64,000 nt of DNA, taken from positions 1 through 64,000 of the forward strand of contig DWWN01000032.1 in the NCBI GenBank assembly GCA_019119685.1, in the 5' to 3' direction. Origin of the DNA: Candidatus Faecalibacterium faecigallinarum. GTDB taxonomy: Bacteria; Bacillota; Clostridia; Oscillospirales; Ruminococcaceae. The number at the start of each line of letters is the position of its first letter. Position 1 is the stretch's first letter. The translations under genes were made by a program, and so were the position numbers. Below the pieces are notes generated by a model that was given only the letters and a program-made list of their open reading frames with translations, was not told where the DNA came from and searched no databases. Shown one piece after another: positions 36,082 to 45,570 of the stretch.

Positions 36082-37290
36082 TTAGAGCTTGGTGAAGGGT
36101 ACGGTGTAAGCCGTGCCCATGGGCTGGGGCGTCCGGCGGCAGAGGGCTGCCAGGTCGGAGGCGGCGGTCTGGGCCCGGGCGGTGCGGGCGCAGGCATCGT
36201 TTTCGCGGGCCAGCCTGGCCAGGGAGGGGGAGACGGGCAGGCTTGCCGCTGCCAGCAGGGGCATGGCCTCCCTGCGGGCGGCCAACAGGTGGAGGTAGGG
36301 CGGCAGCGCAGGCAGGGTCAGCCAGCCCGGCCCAGCACCGGGGCTGCCGTAGCCCAGGGCGGCGTCCATGGCCAGACGGCGCATCCGGGCGCGGGGGTAG
36401 CGGACGGTGGTCAGCGCGTCGCAGAGGCCCTCCAGAGTGACGGCCTGCCGGACGCAGCTGTCCAGCCGGTGCTCCAGCCCTTCGGCGGCGCCGCGCACCC
36501 CCGCAAAGCCGCCCATGTCCGCGCGGGCCCGTAGCCGGGAAAGGACGGCCAAACTGACCGCCTGGGGGTCGGTGTCGTCTCCGGCGGCCCGGGCCGCCTG
36601 GTAGCGGGGCAGGGCCCCGGCCGGGACATAGGGGGCCAGGGCGTCGGGGCCTTCCTGCCGCCAGAGGGCGCGCAGGGCGCTGGCGCTGGCGTAGCGTCCG
36701 GCGGTGCGGGCGTCCCCGTGGTTCGCGCCCTGGCGGGGCAGGGGGACGGGTTCCAGCGGCGCGCCCAGCTCGAGGATGGCCTTGCAGTATTCCACCGCAA
36801 GGTTGTTGTTGGGCTTGTCCAGCAGGGCGGCAAGGCCCGCGCCGGGGGCGGCCTGCTCCACAGCGGCCTGCCGGGCGGCGGCAAAGTTCCGGGCCCCGGC
36901 GGCCAGCTGGCTTTTCAGGGCGGCGCGGTAGGCCGGGGAGGCCAGCACCCTGGCCGCGGCGGTCAGGCGGGCGGGGTCGGGGTCCTCCGCGCCAAAGACC
37001 AGCGCGTCGCAGCCCGCCGCCGCCAGCAGGGCCACCCCCGCCCGGGCAAAGCTCTCGGCCCCCGACATGGCCCAGGGGGCGGGCAGGGCAAAGACCAGCC
37101 CAGCCCCGGCGTCCAGGGCGGCGGCGGCCCGCACCCCCTCGGGCAGAAGGGGCGGCGCGCCCCGCTGGGTCAGCCCGCAGCTGAGGGCCACCGCGACGGT
37201 CTGGGCGCCCAGCGCGCGGGCAGCTTGCAGCTGCCAGGCGTGGCCGTTGTGAAAGGGGTCGTATTCGGCGATGATACCGGCAAATTTCAT
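36082..37290 (-). CDS. tmcAL: tRNA(Met) cytidine acetate ligase-like (nucleotidyltransferase)
   Basis: MKFAGIIAEYDPFHNGHAWQLQAAR...ALSCGLTQRGAPPLL: TmcAL/YlbM motifs. Confidence 0.85.
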   Translation of the reverse strand: MKFAGIIAEYDPFHNGHAWQLQAARALGAQTVAVALSCGLTQRGAPPLLPEGVRAAAALDAGAGLVFALPAPWAMSGAESFARAGVALLAAAGCDALVFGAEDPDPARLTAAARVLASPAYRAALKSQLAAGARNFAAARQAAVEQAAPGAGLAALLDKPNNNLAVEYCKAILELGAPLEPVPLPRQGANHGDARTAGRYASASALRALWRQEGPDALAPYVPAGALPRYQAARAAGDDTDPQAVSLAVLSRLRARADMGGFAGVRGAAEGLEHRLDSCVRQAVTLEGLCDALTTVRYPRARMRRLAMDAALGYGSPGAGPGWLTLPALPPYLHLLAARREAMPLLAAASLPVSPSLARLARENDACARTARAQTAASDLAALCRRTPQPMGTAYTVPFTKL

Positions 37291-37351
37291 GGCTTCTCCT
37301 GCTTCGGTCTGTATGTTGTACACAAGTTTTTGTCTTTTTGCCCATTTTCTC

Positions 37352-37380
37352 TTGAAAAGGGGCCGACTCTATTATATAAT
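37352..37380 (+). promoter_or_regulatory. ackA promoter
   Basis: TTGAAA-17 nt-TATAAT. Confidence 0.75.
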
Positions 37381-37536
37381 GTAAATGAATAGGACGCAAC
37401 TGTTTGCAGGGGGACAGCTTTCAGACCTGTGTGCTGAATTTTGTGCGACCGTACAAACGCTGGGCGTTTCCTTTGTAAAAACTCCACAGGGCGGGCCACC
37501 GCCGGTGGATCGAATCAAACAGGAGGCAACGAGAAG

Positions 37537-38745
37537 ATGAAAGTTCTGGTTATCAACTGCGGTTCTTCTTCCCTGAAATATCAGCTGATCGATATGGACG
37601 GCGAGAAGGTGCTCTGCAAGGGCCTGTGCGAGCGCATTGGCATGGAGAGCAGCACCATCACCCACGAGGCCAACGGCAGCAAGGCGACCACCCCCGCGAT
37701 TTTCCCCACCCACACCGAGGCATTCCATGAGCTGATCAAGAAGATGACCACCGGCTCGGGCAAGTGCATCGAGAACGTCGGCGAGATCGACGCCATCGGC
37801 CACCGGATCGTCCACGGCGGCGAGAAGTTCCAGTCCAGCTGCATCATCACCGACGACGTCATCGCCGCCCTGCGGGAGCTGAGCCCGCTGGCCCCCCTGC
37901 ACAACCCCGCCGGCATCCTGGGCATCGAGACCGCCCGCAAGGTCTTTGGCCCCGACGTGCCCCAGGTGGCTGTCTTTGACACTGCCTTCCACAGCACCAT
38001 GCCCCCCAAGGCTTACATGTACGCCATCCCCTACGAGTACTATGAGAAGTACGGCGTCCGCCGCTACGGCTTCCACGGCACCAGCCATAAGTACGTCAGC
38101 CGCAAGGCGGCCGAGTACCTGGAGGAGCCCATCGCCCGCCTGAAGCTGATCACCTGCCACCTGGGCAACGGCTCGTCCATCACCGCCGTGGACCAGGGCC
38201 GCGTGGTGGATACCTCGATGGGCATGACCCCGCTGGCCGGCCTGATGATGGGCACCCGCTGCGGCGACCTGGACCCCTCGGTGGTCAACTACCTGAAGTA
38301 CAATCTGGACATCACCGGCCACGAGCTGGACCAGATCCTGAACAAGAAGTCGGGCCTGCTGGGCATCTCGGGCGTCTCCAGCGATATGCGCGACGTCGAG
38401 AAGGCCGCCCGCGAGGGCAACAGCCGCGCACAGCTGGCCATTGATATGCTGACCTACCAGATCAAAAAGGTGGTGGGCAGCTACATCGCCGCGATGGGCG
38501 GCGTGGACGCCATCGTCTTTACCGGCGGCATCGGCGAGCATGACGACATCATCCGCGCCAAGATCTGCCACCACATGGACTGGCTGGGCGTGCGCATCGA
38601 CACCGACAAGAACCGCGCGCCCAAGGGCGACGTGTGCGAGATCACCGCATGGGGCGCCAAGGTCCGCACCCTGATCATCGCCACCAACGAGGAGCTGATG
38701 ATCGCCCGCGACACCGAGGAAGTGCTGAACAAGGACAAGGCGTAA
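37537..38745 (+). CDS. ackA: Acetate kinase
   Basis: MKVLVINCGSSSLKYQLIDMDGEKVLCKGLCERIG...GHRIVHGGEKF...FDTAFHSTMPPKAYMYAIPYEYYEKYGVRRYGFHGTSHKYVS. Confidence 0.97.
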   Translation: MKVLVINCGSSSLKYQLIDMDGEKVLCKGLCERIGMESSTITHEANGSKATTPAIFPTHTEAFHELIKKMTTGSGKCIENVGEIDAIGHRIVHGGEKFQSSCIITDDVIAALRELSPLAPLHNPAGILGIETARKVFGPDVPQVAVFDTAFHSTMPPKAYMYAIPYEYYEKYGVRRYGFHGTSHKYVSRKAAEYLEEPIARLKLITCHLGNGSSITAVDQGRVVDTSMGMTPLAGLMMGTRCGDLDPSVVNYLKYNLDITGHELDQILNKKSGLLGISGVSSDMRDVEKAAREGNSRAQLAIDMLTYQIKKVVGSYIAAMGGVDAIVFTGGIGEHDDIIRAKICHHMDWLGVRIDTDKNRAPKGDVCEITAWGAKVRTLIIATNEELMIARDTEEVLNKDKA

Positions 38746-38774
38746 GGGCTTTTTGCCATAAAACGGCAGGACAG

Positions 38775-38809
38775 GGGCCGCGCATCCACACCGGGTGCGC
38801 GGCCCTTTT
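38775..38809 (+). terminator. Terminator of ackA
   Basis: GGGCCGCGCATCC ACA CCGGGTGCGCGGCCCTTTT. Confidence 0.8.
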
Positions 38810-38915
38810 GGCCCTTTGGCGGGGCGGCGGACATGGATGCGCGTTTTTTCGACGGGGAAAAGTACGCCTTATCCGGCTGGAAATGGAATTTGCGCGCCCT
38901 GCCTCTGTTTTTCAG

Positions 38916-38944
38916 TTGACAAAACAGCCAAACCGGGGTACAAT
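38916..38944 (+). promoter_or_regulatory. Near-consensus promoter of the zinc-ribbon gene
   Basis: TTGACA-17 nt-TACAAT. Confidence 0.8.
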
Positions 38945-39073
38945 AAGGAAGTCCTCGGCTCTGAGGATGACATCATGCTTCAAGCCCCTGGCAGCTTACG
39001 ATCGGCGCCCCAAAACCAAGGTGTAGTTCTTAATCCTTCCGCGGGCAAGAACAAAACAAGAGGAGATACCACA

Positions 39074-39361
39074 ATGTTCGAAGACAAGACTTTAGTTTGC
39101 AAGGACTGCGGCAAGGAGTTTGTTTGGACTGCCGGCGAGCAGGAGTTCTACGCATCCCGCGGCTTTGAGAACCAGCCCCAGCGCTGCAAGGCTTGCCGTG
39201 ACGCCCGCAAGAACGGCGCCCGTCCCGCCTCTACCGGCGAGCGCAAGATGTACGACGCTGTCTGCGCATCCTGCGGCAAGGCCTGCAAGGTTCCCTTCCA
39301 GCCCCGTGAGGACCGCCCCGTCTACTGCTCCGACTGCTTCGCTCGGATCAAGCAGAACTAA
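39074..39361 (+). CDS. Small zinc-ribbon domain protein
   Basis: MFEDKTLVCKDCGKEFVWTAGEQEFYASRGFENQPQRCKACRDARKN...DAVCASCGKACKVPFQPREDRPVYCSDCFARIKQN: two CxxC pairs sets. Confidence 0.88.
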   Translation: MFEDKTLVCKDCGKEFVWTAGEQEFYASRGFENQPQRCKACRDARKNGARPASTGERKMYDAVCASCGKACKVPFQPREDRPVYCSDCFARIKQN

Positions 39362-39378
39362 GTTGTAACCGAGAAGGG

Positions 39379-39411
39379 CTCCTGCCGCTTTGGGCGGCGG
39401 GGGCTCTTTTT
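39379..39411 (+). terminator. Terminator of the zinc-ribbon gene
   Basis: CTCCTGCCGC TTTGG GCGGCGGGGG CTCTTTTT. Confidence 0.7.
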
Positions 39412-39424
39412 GTGACCGGCTCAC

Positions 39425-39454
39425 TTGCAAAAGGGCCGGGGTTTGGGGTATGAT
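39425..39454 (+). promoter_or_regulatory. Promoter of the DUF1858-trmK cluster
   Basis: TTGCAA-18 nt-TATGAT. Confidence 0.55.
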
Positions 39455-39496
39455 AAAGGCAGTACGCAACACGATACAATGGAGAGGATAAACGCC

Positions 39497-39754
39497 ATGT
39501 TTGATATTTTCAATTCCATCCGCAAGAACCACGACAGCGAGCCCTTCCAGGTCACCCGCCAGACCGTCATCGGCGACATTCTGGACCTGGACAGCACCAC
39601 CGCCCCCTACTTTATGGAGATCGGGATGCACTGCCTGGGCTGCCCCGCCTCCCGCGGGGAGAGCATCGAGGAGGCCTGCGCCGTCCACGGCGTGGACTGC
39701 GACGCTCTGATCCAGAAGCTGAACGCCCACCTGGCGAAAAAGGCCCAGGCCTGA
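39497..39754 (+). CDS. DUF1858 domain-containing protein
   Basis: VTRQTVIGDILDLDSTTAPYFMEIGMHCLGCPASRGESIEEACAVHGVDCDALIQKLNAHL. Confidence 0.85.
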   Translation: MFDIFNSIRKNHDSEPFQVTRQTVIGDILDLDSTTAPYFMEIGMHCLGCPASRGESIEEACAVHGVDCDALIQKLNAHLAKKAQA

Positions 39755-39755
39755 T

Positions 39756-40412
39756 ATGGGCCCCACCCTGGACGCACGGCTGGCGGCCGCGGCGGCGCTG
39801 GTCCGGCCGGGGCTGCCGGTGGCGGACGTGGGCTGTGACCACGGCAAGCTGACCGCCGCCCTGGCCTGCTCGGGGCTGTACCCGAAGGTGATCGGCTCCG
39901 ACCTGCGCCCCGGCCCGCTGGTCAAGGCCCGCCAGACCATCGAAGCAGCGCACTGTCAAGACCGCGTCGAGCTGAGGCTCGGCGACGGTCTTTCAGTGCT
40001 GTCTGCGGGGGAGGTGGGCACCGTGGTCATCGCGGGGGTGTCGGCCCGGACCGCCTGGGAAATGGTGGAGGCCGCTCCCTGGGTGTCTGCGCCCGGCGGG
40101 CCGCGGCTGGTGCTGATCCCCGCCACCCGCCACGACGAGCTGCGCCGCTGGCTGGCGGGGCACGGCTTCCGGCTGGTCTGCGACCGGCCGGTGGAGGCGG
40201 CGGGCCGCTGGTACGCGGTGATGGCCGCCGAGTATGACGGGCACTGCCATGCCCTGACCTGGGCCGAGGCCCTCTACGGCCGGACGGGGGAGTGGCCGGA
40301 GGCCGCCGGCTACGCCGCCAAACAGCGGGAAAAGCTGGCAAAGCTCCGCCTGGGCATCCCGGACGGCGCCCCCGACGCCCGGGAGATCGACGCACTGCTG
40401 CAAGGAGGCTGA
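39756..40412 (+). CDS. trmK: tRNA (adenine(22)-N(1))-methyltransferase TrmK
   Basis: LDARLAAAAALVRPGLPVADVGCDHGKLTAALACSGLYPKVIGSDLRPGPLVKARQTIE; followed by a Nif3-like gene. Confidence 0.88.
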   Translation: MGPTLDARLAAAAALVRPGLPVADVGCDHGKLTAALACSGLYPKVIGSDLRPGPLVKARQTIEAAHCQDRVELRLGDGLSVLSAGEVGTVVIAGVSARTAWEMVEAAPWVSAPGGPRLVLIPATRHDELRRWLAGHGFRLVCDRPVEAAGRWYAVMAAEYDGHCHALTWAEALYGRTGEWPEAAGYAAKQREKLAKLRLGIPDGAPDAREIDALLQGG

Positions 40413-40416
40413 CTGT

Positions 40417-41199
40417 ATGGAACCCATTGCCATCCAAACCATTTACGAGGCCATGACCCGCATCGCCCCGCCTGAGCTGGCCGAAAGCTGGGACAACCCC
40501 GGCCTGCTGGTGGACTGCGGCCGCCCGGCCGTCCGGGCCCTCACCGCGCTGGACATCACCCCCGCGGTGGTGGACGAGGCAAAGCGGCTGGGCTGTGAGG
40601 TGATCGTCGCCCACCACCCGGTGATCTTTTCCCCGCTCAAGCGGCTGGACCGGCAGGACGTGCCCTTCCTGCTGGTGGAAGCGGGCATTTCGGCCATCTG
40701 TATGCACACCAACTTTGACGCCGCCGAAGGGGGCGTCAACGACACGCTGGCCGGCATCTTCGGGATGCGGCAGGCCCAGCCCTTTGCAAACGGCTGCGGC
40801 CGGGTCGGGGAGATCGACCCGGTCACGGTGCCCGCGCTGGCCGCTCTGGCCCGGGAGCGCCTGGGCGCCCTCTGCGTGCCGCCCCTGGAAGGGCCCGCCG
40901 TGCAGGTCAAATACACCGACAACGGTCGCCCGGTGAAGCGGCTGGCCGTCATCAGCGGATCGGGCGGCAGCCTCTTTGCCGAGGCGCTGGCTGTGGGGGC
41001 GGACTGCCTGCTGACCGGCGAGGCAAGCCACCACGCCGCCATCGACGCGGCCCGGCTGGGCCTGGGGCTGATCGCCGCCGGCCATTACGCCACCGAATAC
41101 CCGGCCGCGGCCGCCCTGGCCGCCCGCCTGCAGGAGGCGGTGCCGGGCCTTGCCGTGATCGCCAGCCGGGAAAACCGGGACCCCTTTACTTATTTATAA
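40417..41199 (+). CDS. Nif3-like dinuclear metal center protein
   Basis: AESWDNPGLLVDCGRPAVRALTALDITPAVVDEAKRLGCEVIVAHHPVIFSPLKRL...MHTNFDAAEGGVNDTLA. Confidence 0.93.
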   Translation: MEPIAIQTIYEAMTRIAPPELAESWDNPGLLVDCGRPAVRALTALDITPAVVDEAKRLGCEVIVAHHPVIFSPLKRLDRQDVPFLLVEAGISAICMHTNFDAAEGGVNDTLAGIFGMRQAQPFANGCGRVGEIDPVTVPALAALARERLGALCVPPLEGPAVQVKYTDNGRPVKRLAVISGSGGSLFAEALAVGADCLLTGEASHHAAIDAARLGLGLIAAGHYATEYPAAAALAARLQEAVPGLAVIASRENRDPFTYL

Positions 41200-41247
41200 T
41201 GCAGCCCCCTCCGCCGTCCGCGCGGAAGGGGCGGAAAGGACCTTACT

Positions 41248-42993
41248 ATGGCACTGGACGCCGCTACCCTGGCGCTGACGGCAGCCGAACTGGGCCGCAT
41301 CGTGACCGACGCCAAGATCGCCAAAATCTTTGAACCCACACGGGACGAGCTGGTCATCACCCTGCGCACCCGCACCGACACCTACAGCCTGCTGCTGTCG
41401 GCCCGCAGCGGGTCGGCCCGGGTCTGTCTGACCAGCGAGACCTTTGAAAACCCCGAGACCCCGCCCTCCTTCTGTATGCTGATGCGCAAGCACCTGACCG
41501 GCGGCCGCCTGACCGCTGTTCGGATGGAGCCGGGGGACCGGATCGTCTACTTCGATTTCCTGTGCACCAACGAGATGGGGGACCTTGTCACCAACACCCT
41601 CTGCGCCGAGCTGATGGGCCGCTATTCCAACCTGGTGCTGGTCCAGAGCGGGCGGATCATCGACGCGCTCAAGCGGGTGGATTTTGAGGACAGCGAGATC
41701 CGGCAGCTGCTGCCGGGGCTGGCCTACACCGTGCCGCCCAAGCCCGCCCGGCCCGACTTCCTGGCCGCCAGCGCCGCCTCCATCGTGGCGGCCGCCTGCC
41801 AGAAAGACCTGCCGGTGGCCGCCGCCCTCAGCCGGACGGTGGCGGGGGTGGGGCCGGTGGTCTGCCGGGAAGCCGCCTGGCGCGCCTTCGGCCCCGCGGA
41901 GCAGACCGCCTGCGAGCTGGACGAGGCCGGCAAGCGCCGCCTGCTGGACGCCATCGAGGGGCTGAAAGCGGAGCACGCCGCGGGCGGCTGCCCGTGCAGC
42001 GTGGCCACCCCCGAGGGCAAGCCGGTGGAGTTCACCTTCTTCAAGCCGCAGCAGTACGGCGGCAGCTACGAGATCCGGCAGTGGCCCTCCTTCTGCGAGA
42101 TGCTGGAAGGCTACTACGCCGAAAAGGACCGCGCCGAGCGGCTGCGCACCAAGAGCAAGGAACTGCACAAAGCGGTGCACAATATGTACGAGCGTGCCGT
42201 CCGCAAGCAGGCCGCCCGTAAGGAAGAGCTGGCCGCCAGCGAAAAGAGCGAGCAGCTGCGGCTGTACGGCGAACTTTTGTCGGCCAACCTCTACCAGGCC
42301 CAAAAGGGGATGAAGAGCATCACCGTCCCCAACTGGTACGACGAGGGAAAGGAAGTGACCATCCCCCTCGACGTCCGCTACACCCCCAGCCAGAACGCGC
42401 AAAACTATTTCAAGAGCTACAAGAAAAAGCAGACCGCCGCCCGGATGCTGGTGGACCTGCTGGCCGAAGGGGAAAAGGAGATCGCCTACCTGGAAACGGT
42501 CCTCTACGAGGTGGAGAGCGCCCCCGGCGAGGCCGCCCTGAACGAGATCCGCGCCGAGCTGAAAAGCCAGGGGTACTTAAAATACTACAAGCCCCGGGAC
42601 CGCAAGCAGAAGCCCGCCGATTTTTACCGCTATGTATCTTCGGACGGGTTCGAGATTCTGGTAGGGCGCAACAACCTCCAGAACGAGCGACTGACCCTGC
42701 ACACCGCCCGCGGCAAGGACCTTTGGTTCCACACCAAGAACGCCCCCGGCAGCCACACCGTGGTGATGAGCGGGGGCCGGGACATCCCCGACCGCACCCG
42801 GGAGGAGGCCGCCCAGCTGGCGGTGCTCCATTCCAGCCAGGCCAAGGGGGTCAAGGTGGCGGTGGACTACACCGAGGTGAAGAACATCCGCAAGACCGCC
42901 GGCCTCAAGCCCGGCATGGTGCTGTACGACAAATACGAGACAGCCTACATCACCCCCGACCCCGCCCTGGCCGAAAAACTAAAAAAGAAATGA
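41248..42993 (+). CDS. rqcH: NFACT-family Rqc2/RqcH homologue
   Basis: SEDGFEILVGRNNLQNERLTLHTARGKDLWFHTKNAPGSHTVV NFACT-R motif; MLMRKHLTGGRL N-terminal domain. Confidence 0.92.
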   Translation: MALDAATLALTAAELGRIVTDAKIAKIFEPTRDELVITLRTRTDTYSLLLSARSGSARVCLTSETFENPETPPSFCMLMRKHLTGGRLTAVRMEPGDRIVYFDFLCTNEMGDLVTNTLCAELMGRYSNLVLVQSGRIIDALKRVDFEDSEIRQLLPGLAYTVPPKPARPDFLAASAASIVAAACQKDLPVAAALSRTVAGVGPVVCREAAWRAFGPAEQTACELDEAGKRRLLDAIEGLKAEHAAGGCPCSVATPEGKPVEFTFFKPQQYGGSYEIRQWPSFCEMLEGYYAEKDRAERLRTKSKELHKAVHNMYERAVRKQAARKEELAASEKSEQLRLYGELLSANLYQAQKGMKSITVPNWYDEGKEVTIPLDVRYTPSQNAQNYFKSYKKKQTAARMLVDLLAEGEKEIAYLETVLYEVESAPGEAALNEIRAELKSQGYLKYYKPRDRKQKPADFYRYVSSDGFEILVGRNNLQNERLTLHTARGKDLWFHTKNAPGSHTVVMSGGRDIPDRTREEAAQLAVLHSSQAKGVKVAVDYTEVKNIRKTAGLKPGMVLYDKYETAYITPDPALAEKLKKK

Positions 42994-43155
42994 CTTTTGT
43001 GCCGTCCGTCAAAAAATGGACGGTATTTTTGTGGATTTCGTGGAATTGCCCTCTTGCACGCGGGCCAGACTTATAGTATTATAAGGAGGCAGCCGGGCGG
43101 TGCGGAGCATCGGCGTCGCTGCGCAAAAAAAGTTTGATTTTTTTCAAAAAAGGGC

Positions 43156-43184
43156 TTGCAAAAAAGGGCCGGATATGGTAAAAT
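43156..43184 (+). promoter_or_regulatory. Promoter of the S10 operon
   Basis: TTGCAA-17 nt-TAAAAT, about 340 nt upstream of rpsJ. Confidence 0.7.
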
Positions 43185-43190
43185 ATCTGA

Positions 43191-43521
43191 CGGCTGCAAA
43201 GGGCTTGTGCGATACAAGTCGTGCAGGCCACGATATGCGTTGATGCGGGAGGTTGTCGCACGGCTCGGCCGATGCGGGTTATTTCCGCGGAGTATGTCCG
43301 ATCTAAGAACCGGGCGAAAGAATTACTGACAGTGAAGGGATATGTCCCCGCGCTCACGGCGCGATGAGGACCAATGTCCGCTTGTCTTTGCTAGATTTCT
43401 TTCCGGGAAAACTGCGTGGCGGTTTACCGGCTTTTCTAATGCGAAGATGTGAGACACCCGGAACAGTGTGCAGTGATTGATCGAGTTGCCCATACACAAC
43501 ATTTTGAGGAGGCACAGCCAC
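43191..43521 (+). promoter_or_regulatory. Long 5' leader of the S10 operon
   Basis: About 330 nt non-coding leader between the promoter and rpsJ, with several complementary segments; specific RNA family not established. Confidence 0.5.
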
Positions 43522-43833
43522 ATGGCAGTCAAAGAGAAAATCAGAATCCGTCTTCAGAGCTACGACGTCCAGCTGATCGATGCTGCGGCAGAGAAGATCG
43601 TCGAGACCGCAAAGCGCACCGGCGCCCGCGTGTCCGGCCCCATCCCCCTGCCCACCGACCGTGAGGTGGTCACCGTCCTGCGTGCGACCCACAAGTACAA
43701 GGACAGCCGCGAGCAGTTCGAGAGCCGCACCCACAAGCGCCTGATCGACATTCTGAAGCCGTCCAATAAGACGGTGGAGGCCCTGATGAGCCTCCAGCTC
43801 CCCGCTGGCGTGGACATCGAGATCAAGCTGTAA
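43522..43833 (+). CDS. rpsJ: 30S ribosomal protein S10
   Basis: [40 protein letters not shown]. Confidence 0.98.
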   Translation: MAVKEKIRIRLQSYDVQLIDAAAEKIVETAKRTGARVSGPIPLPTDREVVTVLRATHKYKDSREQFESRTHKRLIDILKPSNKTVEALMSLQLPAGVDIEIKL

Positions 43834-43921
43834 CAGCTTGCAGGATGCCCTCGTTTCCCGAGGGGTCACGTTGGCGGTGACGTGCGCCGCCAACCAATAA
43901 CCTTTACAGGAGGAAAAGAAA

Positions 43922-44554
43922 ATGGTTAAAGGCATTATCGGCAAAAAGGTCGGTATGACCCAGCTGTTTGACGAAAACGGCAAGGTCATCCCTGTGACCG
44001 TCATCGAGGCAGGCCCCTGCACCGTCGTGCAGAAAAAGACTGTCGAGAGCGACGGCTATCAGGCTGTTCAGCTGGGCTTCGGCGAGGTTTCCGCCAAGAA
44101 GGTCAACAAGGCAGCCGCGGGCCACTTCAAGAAGGCGAACGTGGCCCCCAAGAAGACCCTCCGCGAGTTCCGTCTCGAGGATGTCTCCGGCCTGAATGTG
44201 GGCGATGTCATCAAGGCTGACGTCTTCGCCGCTGGCGACAAGGTGGATGTGGCCGGCATCTCCAAGGGCAAGGGCTACCAGGGCGTCATCAAGCGCTACG
44301 GCCAGCACCGCCTGCGTGAGAGCCACGGCACCGGCCCCGTCGCACGGCATGCCGGCTCCAACGGCTCGACTTCGACCCCGAGCCGCGTTTATCCCGGCAA
44401 GCGCCTGCCCGGCCACATGGGCTTTGTGCGGGTCACCGTGCAGAACCTGACGGTCGTCAAGGTGGACACCGAGAACAATCTGATCGCTGTCAAGGGTGCG
44501 GTCCCCGGTACCAAGGGCACCATCATCACCCTGGCCAACAGCGTGAAGGCCTAA
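43922..44554 (+). CDS. rplC: 50S ribosomal protein L3
   Basis: [33 protein letters not shown]...GKRLPGHMG. Confidence 0.98.
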   Translation: MVKGIIGKKVGMTQLFDENGKVIPVTVIEAGPCTVVQKKTVESDGYQAVQLGFGEVSAKKVNKAAAGHFKKANVAPKKTLREFRLEDVSGLNVGDVIKADVFAAGDKVDVAGISKGKGYQGVIKRYGQHRLRESHGTGPVARHAGSNGSTSTPSRVYPGKRLPGHMGFVRVTVQNLTVVKVDTENNLIAVKGAVPGTKGTIITLANSVKA

Positions 44555-44568
44555 GGAGGAAAGCTACA

Positions 44569-45192
44569 ATGGCAAAATTTGACGTAGTCGATCGGAACGG
44601 CAAAAAGGTCAGCGAGATCGAGCTTTCCGACGCCGTGTTCGGCATCACCCCGAACGAAAAGGCTGTTCACATCGCAGTCGTGAACTTCCTGGCCAACCAG
44701 CGCCAGGGCACCCAGAACACCAAGATCCGCAAGGAAGTCTCGGGCGGCGGCAAGAAGCCCTGGCGCCAGAAGGGCACCGGCCACGCCCGCCAGGGCTCCA
44801 TCCGCGCTCCCCAGTGGACCCACGGCGGCGTCGCCCTGGGCCCCAAGCCCCGCAGCTACAGCTACCACATCAACAATAAGGTGCGCCGCCTGGCCCTGCT
44901 CAGCGTGCTGAGCGACAAGGCTGCCAACGGCAACATGATCGTGGTGGATAACCTGGCTGTGGAGGCCTACAAGACCAAGGCTGTGGTCGAGATGCTGAAC
45001 GCCATCGGCGCCGGCAAGAAGAACCTGGTGGTCAACGAGACCGTCGATCCCATGTTCGTCAAGAGCGCCGCCAACATCCAGGGCGTCAAGACCACCTTCG
45101 CCGGCAGCGTGAACACCTATGACGTGCTGAACGCCGACAAGCTGATCATCAGCCAGGGCGCAGCGAAGAAGCTCGAGGAGGTGCTTGGCTAA
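44569..45192 (+). CDS. rplD: 50S ribosomal protein L4
   Basis: [36 protein letters not shown]. Confidence 0.98.
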   Translation: MAKFDVVDRNGKKVSEIELSDAVFGITPNEKAVHIAVVNFLANQRQGTQNTKIRKEVSGGGKKPWRQKGTGHARQGSIRAPQWTHGGVALGPKPRSYSYHINNKVRRLALLSVLSDKAANGNMIVVDNLAVEAYKTKAVVEMLNAIGAGKKNLVVNETVDPMFVKSAANIQGVKTTFAGSVNTYDVLNADKLIISQGAAKKLEEVLG

Positions 45193-45488
45193 TGAAAACC
45201 GCACATGACATCATCCTGAAGCCGGTCATCACCGAGAACTCCATGGCTGGCATCGCTGACAAGAAGTACACCTTCAAGGTCGCCACCGACGCCACCAAGA
45301 TCGAGATCGCCCAGGCGGTCGAGACCCTGTTCCCCGGCGCCAAGGTCGCCAAGGTGAACACCATTTCGGTCCGCGGCCGTTTCCGCCGCCAGGGCCTGCA
45401 CGGCGGCTACACCGCCGCTGCCAAGAAGGCCATCGTGACCCTGACCAAGGACTCCAAGGAGATCGAGTTCTTCAACAGCATGGTCTGA
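45192..45488 (+). CDS. rplW: 50S ribosomal protein L23
   Basis: DIILKPVITENSMAGIADKKYTFKVATDATKIEIAQAVETLF. Confidence 0.97.
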   Translation: MKTAHDIILKPVITENSMAGIADKKYTFKVATDATKIEIAQAVETLFPGAKVAKVNTISVRGRFRRQGLHGGYTAAAKKAIVTLTKDSKEIEFFNSMV

Positions 45489-45570
45489 TGACCCACCGGC
45501 CCGCCGAGGGCCGCCCTATGGGGATATGACCCCGATAATAATTCATGAGATAAGTTAAAGGAGAATAGCA

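Noticed and set aside
35891-37399. 502-aa minus-strand ORF
   Set aside because: Mostly out-of-frame overlap with tmcAL; only the final 59 codons (35891-36070) look like a real small protein.
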